Shown: piece by piece, positions 1-8,478 of the stretch
Numbering within the stretch: position 1 is the first letter of the stretch
How the letters are laid out: the number at the start of each line of letters is the position of its first letter
Source: Epulopiscium sp. Nele67-Bin004
GTDB lineage: Bacteria; Bacillota_A; Clostridia; Lachnospirales; Cellulosilyticaceae
NCBI GenBank assembly: GCA_002007315.1
Contig: LNZQ01000162.1
Span: forward strand, 1-24,339
DNA length: 24,339 bases
Direction: 5' to 3'
Notes under the pieces: generated by a model
Told to the model about the DNA's origin: nothing
The model's database searches: none
The model's input: only the letters and a program-made list of their open reading frames with translations
Translations under genes and position numbers: made by a program

Positions 1-466
1 ACACCAAACTATTTTCGCTTGCCCCAAAAGCCAACAAAATCTGCTCGCTAAACAACAAGCCGATTACCATTGCAGTAAATCCTATCGTTATTGCACCAGT
101 AATTGTGTTACCCAATATTTGCTCTGCCACATCTTTTCTGCCCTCACCTAGTCTTAATGAAATATTTGAGGCTGCCCCAACCCCCATCAACATCTCAAAT
201 GCCAACAAAATTGTTATAACAGGCAAAGTTATACCTAACCCAGCAATCGCCAACTCCCCAACATCTGGAATATTCCCAATAAACATACGGTCAATTACAT
301 TGTACAACCCACTTACCATTGTTGCAATTATTGCTGGTATAGCAAATTTAACTAACACTTTGCCAACTGGTTCTTCGCCTAACAATTTATCTTGTTCTTC
401 TGATTTACTATCTTTAGTAGTTTCATCTGTTATCTCAGAATTATTCATTCCCTCATTATCTTTCAC
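1..466 (-). CDS. MATE family multidrug efflux transporter (N-terminal part, cut by window edge)
   Basis: Reading the minus strand from a GTG at 466-464 gives an uninterrupted 155-residue N-terminus that runs off the window. It has a charged leader of about 35 residues, then hydrophobic helices with the segments KFAIPAIIATMVSGLYNVID, RMFIGN and GVGAASNISLRLGEG, the usual start of a MATE (NorM/DinF-like) cation-coupled drug exporter in the cytoplasmic membrane. I chose GTG 466 because a GAGGGG ribosome-binding site lies 5-6 bases upstream; the in-frame ATG at 448 has a GAGGGA directly against it, which is too close. The start is 25 bp after the stop of the MarR-type gene, so the two are probably one transcript controlled by the MarR promoter. 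Substrate cannot be told. Family call is firm; the gene is incomplete. Confidence 0.88.
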   Translation of the reverse strand, partial: MKDNEGMNNSEITDETTKDSKSEEQDKLLGEEPVGKVLVKFAIPAIIATMVSGLYNVIDRMFIGNIPDVGELAIAGLGITLPVITILLAFEMLMGVGAASNISLRLGEGRKDVAEQILGNTITGAITIGFTAMVIGLLFSEQILLAFGASENSLV

Positions 467-491
467 ACTAAATTCCCCTCTCACATTGATT

Positions 492-917
492 TTAATTCAT
501 ATCTGGATGACTACACACTTTTTCTAACAAATTTATCAATATGTTTTTTTCAAGGTCAGTTAAATTTGCACTTAAAATTGCCTCTAATTCATCAAAAAAT
601 TCATAAATATTGTTGTACTCTGCCTTGCCTTTCTCAGTTAAATAAATTTCATAAGCTCTTTTATCATTTTCGTTACGTTGTCGGTATATATAGCCGTTTT
701 TTTCTAGATGTTTTATAGCTCTAGCTATTGTTGCTTTATCAACTGACAAATTTGTTGCCAAATGTTCTTGATTTAAGCCTTCCTGCTTATAAATTTCATT
801 TAAACAAATAATTTGCCCCAGCCCTATTTCTTCTTGGTCAACTTTATGTTGCAAATAAAGCATACTTTTTCGATATACTCTGGACAAATAATGATTTAAT
901 GATTTCTCTGTATTCAT
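492..917 (-). CDS. MarR-family transcriptional regulator
   Basis: This encodes a 141-residue protein of normal MarR length. A central winged helix-turn-helix is visible (roughly residues 40-105: LNQEHLATNLSVDKATIARAI, then HLEKNGYIYRQRNENDKRAY, where the DKRAY wing motif is typical). Helices at both ends would form the dimer interface. MarR proteins usually repress their own operon and release DNA on binding a small molecule. The gene lies immediately upstream of a MATE efflux gene, the classic MarR-efflux arrangement, and its promoter is overlapped by two identical-arm palindromes, so autorepression is likely. GGGAGG upstream of the ATG supports the start. The ligand is unknown. Confidence 0.93.
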   Translation of the reverse strand: MNTEKSLNHYLSRVYRKSMLYLQHKVDQEEIGLGQIICLNEIYKQEGLNQEHLATNLSVDKATIARAIKHLEKNGYIYRQRNENDKRAYEIYLTEKGKAEYNNIYEFFDELEAILSANLTDLEKNILINLLEKVCSHPDMN

Positions 918-931
918 AGTTTCCTCCCATT

Positions 932-949
932 TAGTTGTTTATGCAACTA
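932..949. promoter_or_regulatory. Putative MarR operator, proximal
   Basis: Inverted repeat TAGTTG-6 bp-CAACTA. It covers the last base of the -10 box and the likely transcription start. The second copy at 963-980 has identical arms and the same spacer length; the centres are 31 bp apart, about three helical turns, so two dimers would sit on the same face. Confidence 0.75.
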
Positions 950-977
950 TTATATTTTAACTTAGTTGCAATGTCAA
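949..977 (-). promoter_or_regulatory. Sigma-A promoter of the marR-MATE operon
   Basis: On the minus strand a perfect TTGACA (977-972) and a perfect TATAAT (954-949) are separated by exactly 17 bp. Transcription would begin near 942, about 25 bases before the MarR start codon. Both elements touch the palindromic operators at 932-949 and 963-980. Confidence 0.9.
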
Positions 978-980
978 CTA
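963..980. promoter_or_regulatory. Putative MarR operator, distal
   Basis: Second TAGTTG-6 bp-CAACTA palindrome, fully covering the -35 box (972-977) of the marR promoter. The spacer sequence differs from the first copy while the arms are identical, which points to the arms as the bound sequence. Confidence 0.75.
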
Positions 981-1038
981 TTTTTTTCTTAATATTTTAT
1001 GTTAGGAGGTCTAAACAATAGCATAAGTAGATGACCAA

Positions 1039-1068
1039 AATAAAACAGAATAAGACCTTTGTTTTATT
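1039..1068. repeat. AT-rich 9-bp inverted repeat in the marR to coiled-coil gene intergenic region
   Basis: AATAAAACA (1039-1047) and TGTTTTATT (1060-1068) are perfect reverse complements around a 12-base spacer. The stem is almost all A-T and would be weak. The 981-1155 stretch otherwise holds no gene I can support, though an isolated AGGAGGT occurs near 1005 with no suitable start codon after it. Confidence 0.4.
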
Positions 1069-1155
1069 GTTCAAAACTCTCTTATTGTAATTACATATAA
1101 TTTATATAACTTTTAAGATATATTTTTATATATAATTACATTTTAAAAAAATATA

Positions 1156-1185
1156 TTGACACCACTATATAATTTGTGTTAATCT
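1156..1185 (+). promoter_or_regulatory. Putative promoter of the coiled-coil gene
   Basis: A perfect TTGACA at 1156-1161 is followed after 17-18 bp by TTAATC/TAATCT (1179-1185), a weak -10. A better TATAAT at 1168-1173 is only 6 bp from this -35 and lacks a good -35 of its own. The promoter is likely here, but which -10 is used is uncertain. Confidence 0.5.
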
Positions 1186-1222
1186 ATCAATGTAGAAAAA
1201 CTAGAACTTAGGGGGAATTATA

Positions 1223-2176
1223 ATGGCAACAGTCACACTAAAATCGACAAAACAACAGATAATGGATGAAGTAATAAAATTGCAAGATGAACTAAAACAA
1301 GCTAGGGAATCAAAAGTGACAGTATCAGAACTTAAAAATACTAAAGCTAAAGAAGAAAAATTAGAAAAAGCACAGGAGCTAATAGATATGAATATTTTAA
1401 ATCCTGAAATTGTTAAACAGTTTAATGATGTTAAGTTTGCTATTGAAGAAGCGAAAAAAGAACTAGCTGAAATCCAAGAAGTAACACAAGCTATCATTGA
1501 TACTGAGGCAGTAGTTATGGCTAAAGATAACATTATCGCTGAAAAAGAAAAGGCAGAAACTGATAAGTTAGAACAACTAAAAAAAGATATGGAAACTCTA
1601 ACAACAGAGAAACAACAAAAAATCACTGATTTAGAACAAGAATATGATGACAAAAAAACGGCACTTGAAAAAGAACGCAAAAGAGAATCGGAAGAATTCC
1701 AATATAATTTGAAACGTAATCGTAGGCTTGATGATGATAAATGGGAAGAGGAAAAGACAGCCCGTGAAAAAGTAATTAGTACACGTGAAGAAGAATTGAC
1801 AGAACGTGAGAAAAAAATGACTGAAAGTGAAACGGAAGTTGCTGAACTAAAACAAAAAGTTGAGGGCATTAAAGAACTAGTTGAAAAAGCTAAAGAAGAA
1901 GCCCAAACTGAAGCAAAAAAATCATATGACAAAGAAAAAGCAATTGAAACAAATAGCATCAAGAAAAATGCTGAATGGGAAATTAAAGTTGCAAAGATGG
2001 AACAAGAAAGAGCTGCTGAAGATTTGGCAAAAGCACAAGCTGAAATTGTTAAACTACAAGAAAAATTAGAAGCTGCATACAACTCTATGAATGCTCTTGC
2101 AACAACAACTGTTCAATCTACAGGCGGTGTTAAAGTGCTAGATGTTGGTAGAACAACTGAAACACAAAAAAGATAA
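1223..2176 (+). CDS. Coiled-coil protein of unknown function
   Basis: This encodes a 317-residue, highly charged protein rich in Glu, Lys and Gln. Residues from about 10 to 285 look like nearly continuous coiled coil; there is no signal peptide and no membrane segment. A central stretch (EEFQYNLKRNRRLDDDKWEE, then REKVISTREEELTEREKKMT) is the most distinctive part, and the C-terminal 30 residues change character (SMNALATTTVQSTGGVKVLD), which suggests a small non-coiled tail. The start is supported by AGGGGG 7 bases before the ATG. It stands alone, with its own promoter and terminator, convergent with the lipid kinase gene and opposed to the replication fork that would come from the origin. 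A cytoplasmic scaffold or filament role is possible, but I do not recognise a characterised family. Confidence 0.85.
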   Translation: MATVTLKSTKQQIMDEVIKLQDELKQARESKVTVSELKNTKAKEEKLEKAQELIDMNILNPEIVKQFNDVKFAIEEAKKELAEIQEVTQAIIDTEAVVMAKDNIIAEKEKAETDKLEQLKKDMETLTTEKQQKITDLEQEYDDKKTALEKERKRESEEFQYNLKRNRRLDDDKWEEEKTAREKVISTREEELTEREKKMTESETEVAELKQKVEGIKELVEKAKEEAQTEAKKSYDKEKAIETNSIKKNAEWEIKVAKMEQERAAEDLAKAQAEIVKLQEKLEAAYNSMNALATTTVQSTGGVKVLDVGRTTETQKR

Positions 2177-2184
2177 ATCTTATT

Positions 2185-2212
2185 AGGGGTATCGGAGGAT
2201 ACCCCTTTGTTG
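2185..2212 (+). terminator. Intrinsic terminator of the coiled-coil gene
   Basis: AGGGGTATC (2185-2193), loop GGAG, GATACCCCT (2198-2206) form a perfect 9-bp stem starting 9 bases after the stop codon, followed by a short T-rich run. There is no T-run on the minus side, so it should not act on the convergent lipid kinase gene. Confidence 0.82.
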
Positions 2213-2332
2213 TACAAGCCTAAAAACTTCTTAGTTGTAATCCCATAACAAATCTTTATCAGATTTAGATATTCCAAGAATACTATTTAATAGTAGCTTA
2301 TGCTTAATAATTTATTGTACAAACTAACATCA

Positions 2333-3325
2333 TTAACTTTTTAGCCCAAAAAACTGAGTTCTATTAAATGTATAACCTTTTTTTTCGGTTTCATCATTTA
2401 TTTTTGCTATGTTTCTAGCTTTTTGTGTAGATGGATTTGGCAAATATACTCTCACCTTATTTGTCACAACTTCAATATGAAGTGGAAACTCTGGTCCAAC
2501 CTCACCATCAACATCAGTATCAAACTGCCCTTTATCATTTTTACATGTTATAGTCGCAGCTGAAATTTTAATATAATCTACATTAGCATCAGATAAATGT
2601 TCACCTTGCAATGCCTTAATAAACAATCTAGGAATTTCATATCTCTCAACATCTTTTACTGCAACAACATCAAAGTACCCATCTTGTATAGTAGCCTCTT
2701 TTGCAAGTTTGTTGAACCCACCTGCACCTTTACCATTAAAAATAAATACGATAGTATACTCACCTCGGAGAACTTTGTCTTCATAAGCTATTTCTAAATC
2801 CATAGTTTCATATTTTTGCAGTTTTCCAATGCCTTTTGCATAATATGCAAGCTTACCAAAGTCTTTTTTCATGTCTAAATCCATTTCATGGGACACGCCA
2901 CTAAATAATCCCATATTGCACACATTGATAAAATACTGCCCATTAACTTTACCAACATCTATATTTGTAAGTTCACCATCTTCAAGCAAACTTAACGTAT
3001 CTTCTATATTTGCAGGTATATCGGCAGCATTAGCAAAGTCATTTGCTGTCCCAAGTGGCAAAATCAATATTGGTATATCAAGATTTTTTTTGACTGTACC
3101 ATTGATACACTCATTAATAGTGCCATCTCCCCCTGATATCAAAATTAAATCTATATTTCCAGTTACTTTCTCATAAATGTATTTTTCTATACTTCCTGGA
3201 GCGTCACTTCTGTATAAACTTAATATATACCCCAAGTTTTGCAACTTTTCAGCAATAACATCTAAACAACCAACTATTTTTCTATTGCCTGCCATTGGAT
3301 TATATAACAATAATGCCTTCTTCAT
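2333..3325 (-). CDS. Diacylglycerol/lipid kinase of the YegS/BmrU/DgkB family
   Basis: This encodes a 330-residue soluble kinase that would phosphorylate diacylglycerol or a related lipid at the inner face of the membrane, recycling it into phosphatidic acid. Visible motifs: N-terminal NP.AG (residues 9-13), the nucleotide-binding GGDGT (65-69), LPLGTANDFA (89-98), and the C-terminal DVDGE (271-275) that supplies the conserved acidic catalytic residue. Length is normal for the family (about 300-330). AGGAGG 7 bases before the ATG supports the start. It starts 19 bp after the argS stop on the same strand and is probably the last gene of that transcript. The exact lipid substrate cannot be read from the sequence. 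Confidence 0.92.
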   Translation of the reverse strand: MKKALLLYNPMAGNRKIVGCLDVIAEKLQNLGYILSLYRSDAPGSIEKYIYEKVTGNIDLILISGGDGTINECINGTVKKNLDIPILILPLGTANDFANAADIPANIEDTLSLLEDGELTNIDVGKVNGQYFINVCNMGLFSGVSHEMDLDMKKDFGKLAYYAKGIGKLQKYETMDLEIAYEDKVLRGEYTIVFIFNGKGAGGFNKLAKEATIQDGYFDVVAVKDVERYEIPRLFIKALQGEHLSDANVDYIKISAATITCKNDKGQFDTDVDGEVGPEFPLHIEVVTNKVRVYLPNPSTQKARNIAKINDETEKKGYTFNRTQFFGLKS

Positions 3326-3344
3326 CGAAAATCCTCCTAAAAAA

Positions 3345-5051
3345 CTACATTTGTTCTGGTGCTTTTATCCCCAATAAATATAAAGCATTTTTGATAGTTA
3401 CTACACTTGCCATAACCATAGCCAACCTAGCATTTTTCACCTTATCATCTTCAATTATTATAGGGTTGTCATGGTAAAATTTATTAAACGCTTGTGCAAC
3501 TCTAACTGCGTATCTAGCTACAACTGATGGTTCATATTTTTCACCAGCTTCTTCAATAATTTCTTTGAACACACCAAGCTCTTTCGCCAAACTCACACTT
3601 GCCTCATCAGTTAATAACTTGCAGTCAAACTTCATATCACTATCAAACGATACATTTGCTTTACGTAACACGCTACATGCTCTAGCATGTGTGTATTGGA
3701 CATATGGACCTGTTTCCCCTTCAAAGTTTAAAACTTTATCCCATGAGAATTGTATGTCTTTTATTATAGTGTTATACATGTCATCAAATATAACTGCACC
3801 TATACCAACTTGCATTGCAACTTCTTCTTTATTTTCTAAGTTTGGATTTTTTTGTTCGATAATTTCTCTCGCTTTATCAATTGCTTCTGTTAAGATATCT
3901 TCAAGGAACAAGACATTTCCATCTCTAGTAGATAAAGCACCATTTTCCATGCTCACCATTCCAAATGCAACGTGCACCAAATCCCCAACCCAGTCATAAC
4001 CCATCTTTTCTACAACTTTAAAAAACTGTGCAAAGTGCAAATTTTGTTCTAACGCTGCAACATACAAACATTTTTTGAAATTATAATGGTTGTGTCTATA
4101 CAACGCTGCTGTTATATCTCTAGTTGCATACAACGTACTTCCGTCTTTTTTTGTAATTAGGCATGGAGGCATATTTGTTTCATCAAGACGTACAATTTTT
4201 GCACCTTCACTAACTTCAACTAACCCTTTATCTTCAAGCTCTTTTATAACTGCATCCATTTTATCGTTATAGAACGCTTCACCGTTATAGCTATCAAATG
4301 TAATATCCAACATTTTATACACACGTTCAAACTCTTTTAAGCTCGTTTCTCTAAACCACTTCCAAAGCGCAAGAGCTTCTTCATCACCTTGCTCCATAAG
4401 CGTAAAGTTTCTTCTCGCCTCATCTTCTAGCTCAGGATTTGTTTCTGCTTCTTTGTGGAATTTTACATAGATTCTTAATAGTTCTTTTATTCCAAGCTCC
4501 TCAATTTGCTCTTTAGATGAATAATTTCTATACGCAACTATAAGTTTTCCAAACTGCGTACCCCAGTCCCCTAGATAGTTGATACCTTCACTGTTGTATC
4601 CAAGTGCCTCAAATATTCTATATAAGCTGTTTCCGATAACTGTTGATCTTAAATGTCCAACATGAAACGGCTTTGCAATATTTGGCGATGAAAAATCTAA
4701 TACAACATTTCCTTTGGATTTTGAAGTATCCATTCCGTAATTTTTACCTTCAGCAAAAATTTTAGATATACTTTTTTCAACTAAAATTTCTTTGTTTACA
4801 AAAAAGTTAATATACGCATTAACATTTTCAACTTTATCTATTAACTCTGCCGATGGAAAAGCTTCTACTATGTCTTTTGCAATTATAGGTGGTGCTTTTC
4901 TAAGCTCTTTTGCTAGTTTAAAGCAAGGAAATGCAAAATCTCCCATAGTTATATCAGTTGGTATTTCTAACATATCAAAAATTTGTGTTTCATCTAGTGA
5001 AGTTATTTGTGTACTAATTAATTTTGCTAATTCTAACTTTATTTCTCTCAC
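3345..5051 (-). CDS. argS: Arginine--tRNA ligase
   Basis: This encodes a 568-residue class I aminoacyl-tRNA synthetase that charges tRNA-Arg. The N-terminal Add-1 type domain is followed by the HIGH-type motif HVGH (130-133) in a segment typical of ArgRS. The KMSKS-equivalent is degenerate, as is common in ArgRS (LSTRDGN after MENGA). The C-terminal anticodon-binding helical domain ends with YLLGIKAPEQM, a characteristic ArgRS terminus. The start is GTG at 5051, overlapping the noc/parB-like stop by 4 bp (GTGA), with AAGGAG upstream inside that gene, so translation is probably coupled. Finding argS inside the origin-proximal cluster, directly after a ParB-family gene, is not the standard Bacillota order. 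Confidence 0.97.
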   Translation of the reverse strand: MREIKLELAKLISTQITSLDETQIFDMLEIPTDITMGDFAFPCFKLAKELRKAPPIIAKDIVEAFPSAELIDKVENVNAYINFFVNKEILVEKSISKIFAEGKNYGMDTSKSKGNVVLDFSSPNIAKPFHVGHLRSTVIGNSLYRIFEALGYNSEGINYLGDWGTQFGKLIVAYRNYSSKEQIEELGIKELLRIYVKFHKEAETNPELEDEARRNFTLMEQGDEEALALWKWFRETSLKEFERVYKMLDITFDSYNGEAFYNDKMDAVIKELEDKGLVEVSEGAKIVRLDETNMPPCLITKKDGSTLYATRDITAALYRHNHYNFKKCLYVAALEQNLHFAQFFKVVEKMGYDWVGDLVHVAFGMVSMENGALSTRDGNVLFLEDILTEAIDKAREIIEQKNPNLENKEEVAMQVGIGAVIFDDMYNTIIKDIQFSWDKVLNFEGETGPYVQYTHARACSVLRKANVSFDSDMKFDCKLLTDEASVSLAKELGVFKEIIEEAGEKYEPSVVARYAVRVAQAFNKFYHDNPIIIEDDKVKNARLAMVMASVVTIKNALYLLGIKAPEQM

Positions 5052-5851
5052 AATTTTTCTCCTTTATTTTTAATAATTATTTTATGTTCACCAGCTTGTT
5101 CATCCACAGTATAGTCTACGTCTATACCTGATTTTTTAAGTAAGTCTACGGCTTGGGTTATGCTATTTGTAAACACTCTCATATCTTTTATAAATGCCCT
5201 AACTTTTGGACGCTTAACAATAATTTCATCAATTTCTTCTATATCTTCATTTATAATTTTTTCAATTAATTCTTCTGCTTTAGTTATAGCCAGTTGCTCT
5301 TTAAATATTTTTGTTAGCACTTGTAGTTGATTTTTTTCAACTTTTAATTTCAATAGTGCTGTTGCATATCGTTCTCCTAGTTGATATTCTATTAGCTTTC
5401 TTTTTACTGAGTAAGGTAATTGTAATAGTTTTAATCTATTATTTATTACACTTTGACTAATAGATAGAGTAAGTGCAAGCTCACTTTTTGTATAACCATA
5501 ATCATCAATCATAGCTTGATACGCATTAGCTATTTCAAAAAAGTTTAGATTATCTCTGTGGGTGCTTTGTGTTAGTGAAATAATTGCACTTTCTTTTATT
5601 GATAAATTTACAATTCTAGCAGGTATCTCCTCTAAGCCTGCAAGTCTTGATGCTTTAACTCTGCGTTCTCCCGAAACAAGTTCATACACATCTCCAACTT
5701 GTCGTACACTTATTGGTTCTATGACTCCATGTTCTTCTATAGAATTTGCCAACTCATCTAGCGATAACTTGTTGAATGACTTTCTTGGTTGATAAGGATT
5801 AGATCTTATTAGACTAATTGGCAAGTTAGTAATTTGCTGTTCTTTCATCAT
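5048..5851 (-). CDS. noc: ParB/Noc-family nucleoid protein (Noc-like by position)
   Basis: This encodes a 267-residue ParB-fold protein. It has the N-terminal ParB domain (LPISLIRSNPYQPRKSF; GERR at 61-64), a helix-turn-helix (about 118-145, YTKSELALTLSISQSVINNR) and a C-terminal dimerisation region. GERYATALL at 159-167 resembles the Noc version of this helix. Position next to rsmG is where Noc sits in Bacillus. Two oddities: the usual ENxQR metal/CTP-contacting segment reads Q95-S-T-H-R99, and there is no N-terminal amphipathic membrane helix as in Bacillus Noc. No ParA gene accompanies it. It may therefore be the sole ParB or a divergent Noc. ATG 5851 or the adjacent ATG 5848 could be the start; GGGGAG spacing slightly favours 5848. 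No parS or Noc-binding sequence was seen. Confidence 0.88.
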   Translation of the reverse strand: MMKEQQITNLPISLIRSNPYQPRKSFNKLSLDELANSIEEHGVIEPISVRQVGDVYELVSGERRVKASRLAGLEEIPARIVNLSIKESAIISLTQSTHRDNLNFFEIANAYQAMIDDYGYTKSELALTLSISQSVINNRLKLLQLPYSVKRKLIEYQLGERYATALLKLKVEKNQLQVLTKIFKEQLAITKAEELIEKIINEDIEEIDEIIVKRPKVRAFIKDMRVFTNSITQAVDLLKKSGIDVDYTVDEQAGEHKIIIKNKGEKL

Positions 5852-5867
5852 TATCTCCCCTTTATAG

Positions 5868-6593
5868 TTAAATACCCAAAGGATTTTTGTTAGGTTCTCC
5901 TGACTTTCTTGGATATTGTTTAGGTGTTTTTGATATTTTAGTTACTTTGGCTATTTTGTGATTTAACTCGGTAAATGGAACGTTAGCATCAATAATATTT
6001 TCAAGTTTACCGCCCAAAATATTTATAGCTTTTGTCCCAGTTTCAAGTTCATTTTCTATATTTTGTCCTTTTAAAGCTATCAAACAGCCCTTTATTTTTA
6101 CAAATGGCAAAGTATATTCACTTAATGTTGCTAAATTTGCTACTGCTCTTGATGCACATATGTCAAATTGTTCTCTATATTGTTTATTTTGTCCCAAATC
6201 TTCAGCTCTAGCATGAATGCAGACTATATTTGTTAGCTCAAGTTGTTGTATGACTTCATTTAAAAAAATAAGTCGCTTGTTTAGCGAGTCCACCAAAGTT
6301 ACTTTTATGTGCGGAAAAACTATTTTTAATACTAGCCCAGGAAACCCTGCACCTGTTCCAACATCAATTAATGTTTTTGTGTCATACAAATTTACTGCAT
6401 TATACGCTGTCATACAGTCCAAAAAATGTTTTGTAATAACTTCTGTATCATCTGTTATAGCGGTTAAATTTATTTTGTTATTCCATTCGTGTAACAAGTT
6501 TTTATACAAAAATAGTTGATTTACTTGCGTTTCTGATAATTCTATATTTAATTGTTTTGCCCCATCTACAAGCATTTGTCTAAGTTGTTGCAT
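5868..6593 (-). CDS. rsmG: 16S rRNA (guanine-N7) methyltransferase RsmG (GidB)
   Basis: This encodes a 241-residue S-adenosylmethionine-dependent methyltransferase that makes m7G at the 530-loop guanine of 16S rRNA (G527 in E. coli numbering). The Rossmann SAM-binding motif [13 protein letters not shown] occupies about 75-87, followed by [17 protein letters not shown], and [17 protein letters not shown] with the family's conserved RA. The C-terminal tail is basic ([17 protein letters not shown]), ending as RsmG proteins do. It overlaps the end of mnmG by 14 bp and lies 16 bp before the ParB-like gene, so these are co-translated. GAGGT lies upstream of its ATG. Length is normal. Confidence 0.97.
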   Translation of the reverse strand: MQQLRQMLVDGAKQLNIELSETQVNQLFLYKNLLHEWNNKINLTAITDDTEVITKHFLDCMTAYNAVNLYDTKTLIDVGTGAGFPGLVLKIVFPHIKVTLVDSLNKRLIFLNEVIQQLELTNIVCIHARAEDLGQNKQYREQFDICASRAVANLATLSEYTLPFVKIKGCLIALKGQNIENELETGTKAINILGGKLENIIDANVPFTELNHKIAKVTKISKTPKQYPRKSGEPNKNPLGI

Positions 6594-8454
6594 TTTTATA
6601 CCTCATTTGTTCTAAATATACAAGTAAAACTGATATATCAGCTGGTGATACTCCTGAAATTCGTGACGCTTGCCCTATTGATACGGGTCGAACTTGTTCC
6701 AATTTTTGTTTAGCTTCAAGTCGCAAACTATGCACATTTTCATAATTTATATCTAATGGTAATTTTCGTTTTTCTAGCTTTTTAAAGTGTTCCACTTGTT
6801 TTTGTTGCCTAGAAATATATCCTTCATATTTTAGTTCTATTTGGATCTGCTCTACTATCTCTGGTGAAAGAGTAGGTCTATCTTTGTCTATATGAGAAAA
6901 ATCGTTATAATCTAATTCTGGACGCTTTATAAGCTCTGATAAAGCTATACCTGATCTAAGGGGAGTACTGTTGTTAGTTTCAAGAATTTTTTGTACTTCC
7001 TCAGTTGTTCCAACGTATACATTTCTTAATCTTTCAAGTTCATCTTGGATTGCTTGTTTCTTGTGGATAAATTTTGTATATGTTTCCTCATTTATGAGTC
7101 CAACCGCATAACCTTTTTCTCTAAGTCGCATATCTGCATTATCTTGTCTTAAAAGTAATCTATACTCTGCCCTTGATGTCAACATTCTGTATGGCTCTGC
7201 TGTCCCTTTTGTAACCAAATCATCAATCAATACACCAATGTATCCTTCTGACCTGTCAATCGTTATTTGCTCTTTATTATCCACCATCAAAGATGCATTG
7301 ATGCCTGCAACAAGCCCTTGTGCAGCTGCTTCCTCATATCCAGAGCTTCCATTTATTTGTCCTGCACAAAACAATCCACTTATATTTTTTAGTTCTAATG
7401 TGTGTTTTAGTTGCAAAGGATTAATACAATCATATTCTATTGCATACCCAATTCTCATAACCTCAACATTTTCAAGCCCTGGAATTGTTCGCAACATATC
7501 TATTTGGACTTCTTCAGGTAGCGATGAGCTCATTCCTTGTACATACATTTCGGTTGTATTTTCGCCTTCTGGCTCCAAAAACACTTGATGTCTTTCTTTG
7601 TCTGCAAACCTAACAACTTTATCTTCAATCGACGGACAATACCTAGGACCAACACCCTCAATAATTCCCGAATATAGCGGTGAACGATGCAAATTATCTC
7701 TAATAATTTGATGTGTGTTAGCATTTGTATATGTTAAATAACAAGGAATTTGTTCTCTTGCTATATCTTTTTCATTGTTTTCAAAAGAAAACGGGACTAT
7801 TTTTTCATCTCCATATTGAGGCTCAGTTTTTGATAAATCTACTGTTCTTGAATCAACTCTTGCAGGCGTTCCTGTTTTAAATCGGCGTATTTCTATCCCC
7901 AGCTTTTTCAAGTTTTCCCCAAGTAATTTAGCACTTTTAAGTCCATTTGGTCCCGTATATTCAATATATTCTCCTGTTAAGCAACGTGAATCAATATAAG
8001 TTCCACCAGCCAAAACTACCGATTTACAATCATAAATTGCTCCTGTACTTGTTTTTATCCCCACAACTTTATTGTTATCCACAAAGATATCCACAACCTC
8101 CTGTTGTTTTATCAACAAATTTGATGTGTTTTCCACAGTTTTTATCATTTCTTGTGTATATCTCACCTTATCAGCCTGTACTCTTAACGAATGTACAGCT
8201 GGTCCTTTTGCTGTATTTAACATTCTAGATTGAATATAAGACTTATCTATGTTCTTGCCCATTTCTCCACCAAGAGCATCAATTTCTTTAACTAAATGCC
8301 CTTTTGATGTCCCTCCTATATTCGGATTACAAGGCATCATCGCAATACTATCCACACTCATTGTAAACATTATAGTTTTTTTGCCGAGTCGTGCCGCCGC
8401 CAAACTAGCCTCACAACCAGCATGTCCACCGCCGATTACCGCTACATCTATCAT
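6580..8454 (-). CDS. mnmG: tRNA uridine-5-carboxymethylaminomethyl modification enzyme MnmG (GidA)
   Basis: This encodes an FAD-dependent partner of MnmE that installs the carboxymethylaminomethyl group on wobble uridine 34 of certain tRNAs. The N-terminal dinucleotide-binding motif [19 protein letters not shown] is at residues 5-23, followed by [14 protein letters not shown] and later [20 protein letters not shown], both diagnostic. The reading frame is open up to a TTG at 8466, but I place the start at ATG 8454 (624 residues): GGAG lies six bases upstream and the protein then begins [10 protein letters not shown] as expected. It follows mnmE by 24 bp and overlaps rsmG by 14 bp. Two chance-level exact DnaA boxes lie inside the coding region (7062-7070 and 8075-8083). 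Confidence 0.97.
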   Translation of the reverse strand: MIDVAVIGGGHAGCEASLAAARLGKKTIMFTMSVDSIAMMPCNPNIGGTSKGHLVKEIDALGGEMGKNIDKSYIQSRMLNTAKGPAVHSLRVQADKVRYTQEMIKTVENTSNLLIKQQEVVDIFVDNNKVVGIKTSTGAIYDCKSVVLAGGTYIDSRCLTGEYIEYTGPNGLKSAKLLGENLKKLGIEIRRFKTGTPARVDSRTVDLSKTEPQYGDEKIVPFSFENNEKDIAREQIPCYLTYTNANTHQIIRDNLHRSPLYSGIIEGVGPRYCPSIEDKVVRFADKERHQVFLEPEGENTTEMYVQGMSSSLPEEVQIDMLRTIPGLENVEVMRIGYAIEYDCINPLQLKHTLELKNISGLFCAGQINGSSGYEEAAAQGLVAGINASLMVDNKEQITIDRSEGYIGVLIDDLVTKGTAEPYRMLTSRAEYRLLLRQDNADMRLREKGYAVGLINEETYTKFIHKKQAIQDELERLRNVYVGTTEEVQKILETNNSTPLRSGIALSELIKRPELDYNDFSHIDKDRPTLSPEIVEQIQIELKYEGYISRQQKQVEHFKKLEKRKLPLDINYENVHSLRLEAKQKLEQVRPVSIGQASRISGVSPADISVLLVYLEQMRYKNATT

Positions 8455-8478
8455 ATAAATCTCCAATCTTTTTCTATA

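Noticed and set aside
1031..1090. Short ORF of 19 codons starting ATG at 1031 after an AGGAGGT near 1005
   Set aside because: The ribosome-binding-like sequence is about 20 bases too far away and the peptide has no recognisable features.
1201..2082. Minus-strand open frame of 293 codons opposite the coiled-coil gene
   Set aside because: Its product is Ser/Phe-rich low-complexity sequence of the kind produced by reading Glu/Lys-rich coiled-coil codons backwards, with no ribosome-binding site and no recognisable domain.
2210..2322. Two TTGTACAA palindromes (2210-2217 and 2315-2322) in the convergent intergenic region
   Set aside because: An 8-bp A/T-rich palindrome occurring twice is expected by chance often enough; no promoter or other structure goes with them.
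7062..8083. Exact DnaA boxes inside mnmG (7062-7070 and 8075-8083)
   Set aside because: They are 1 kb apart, isolated and within coding sequence; in AT-rich DNA of this length a couple of chance copies are plausible.
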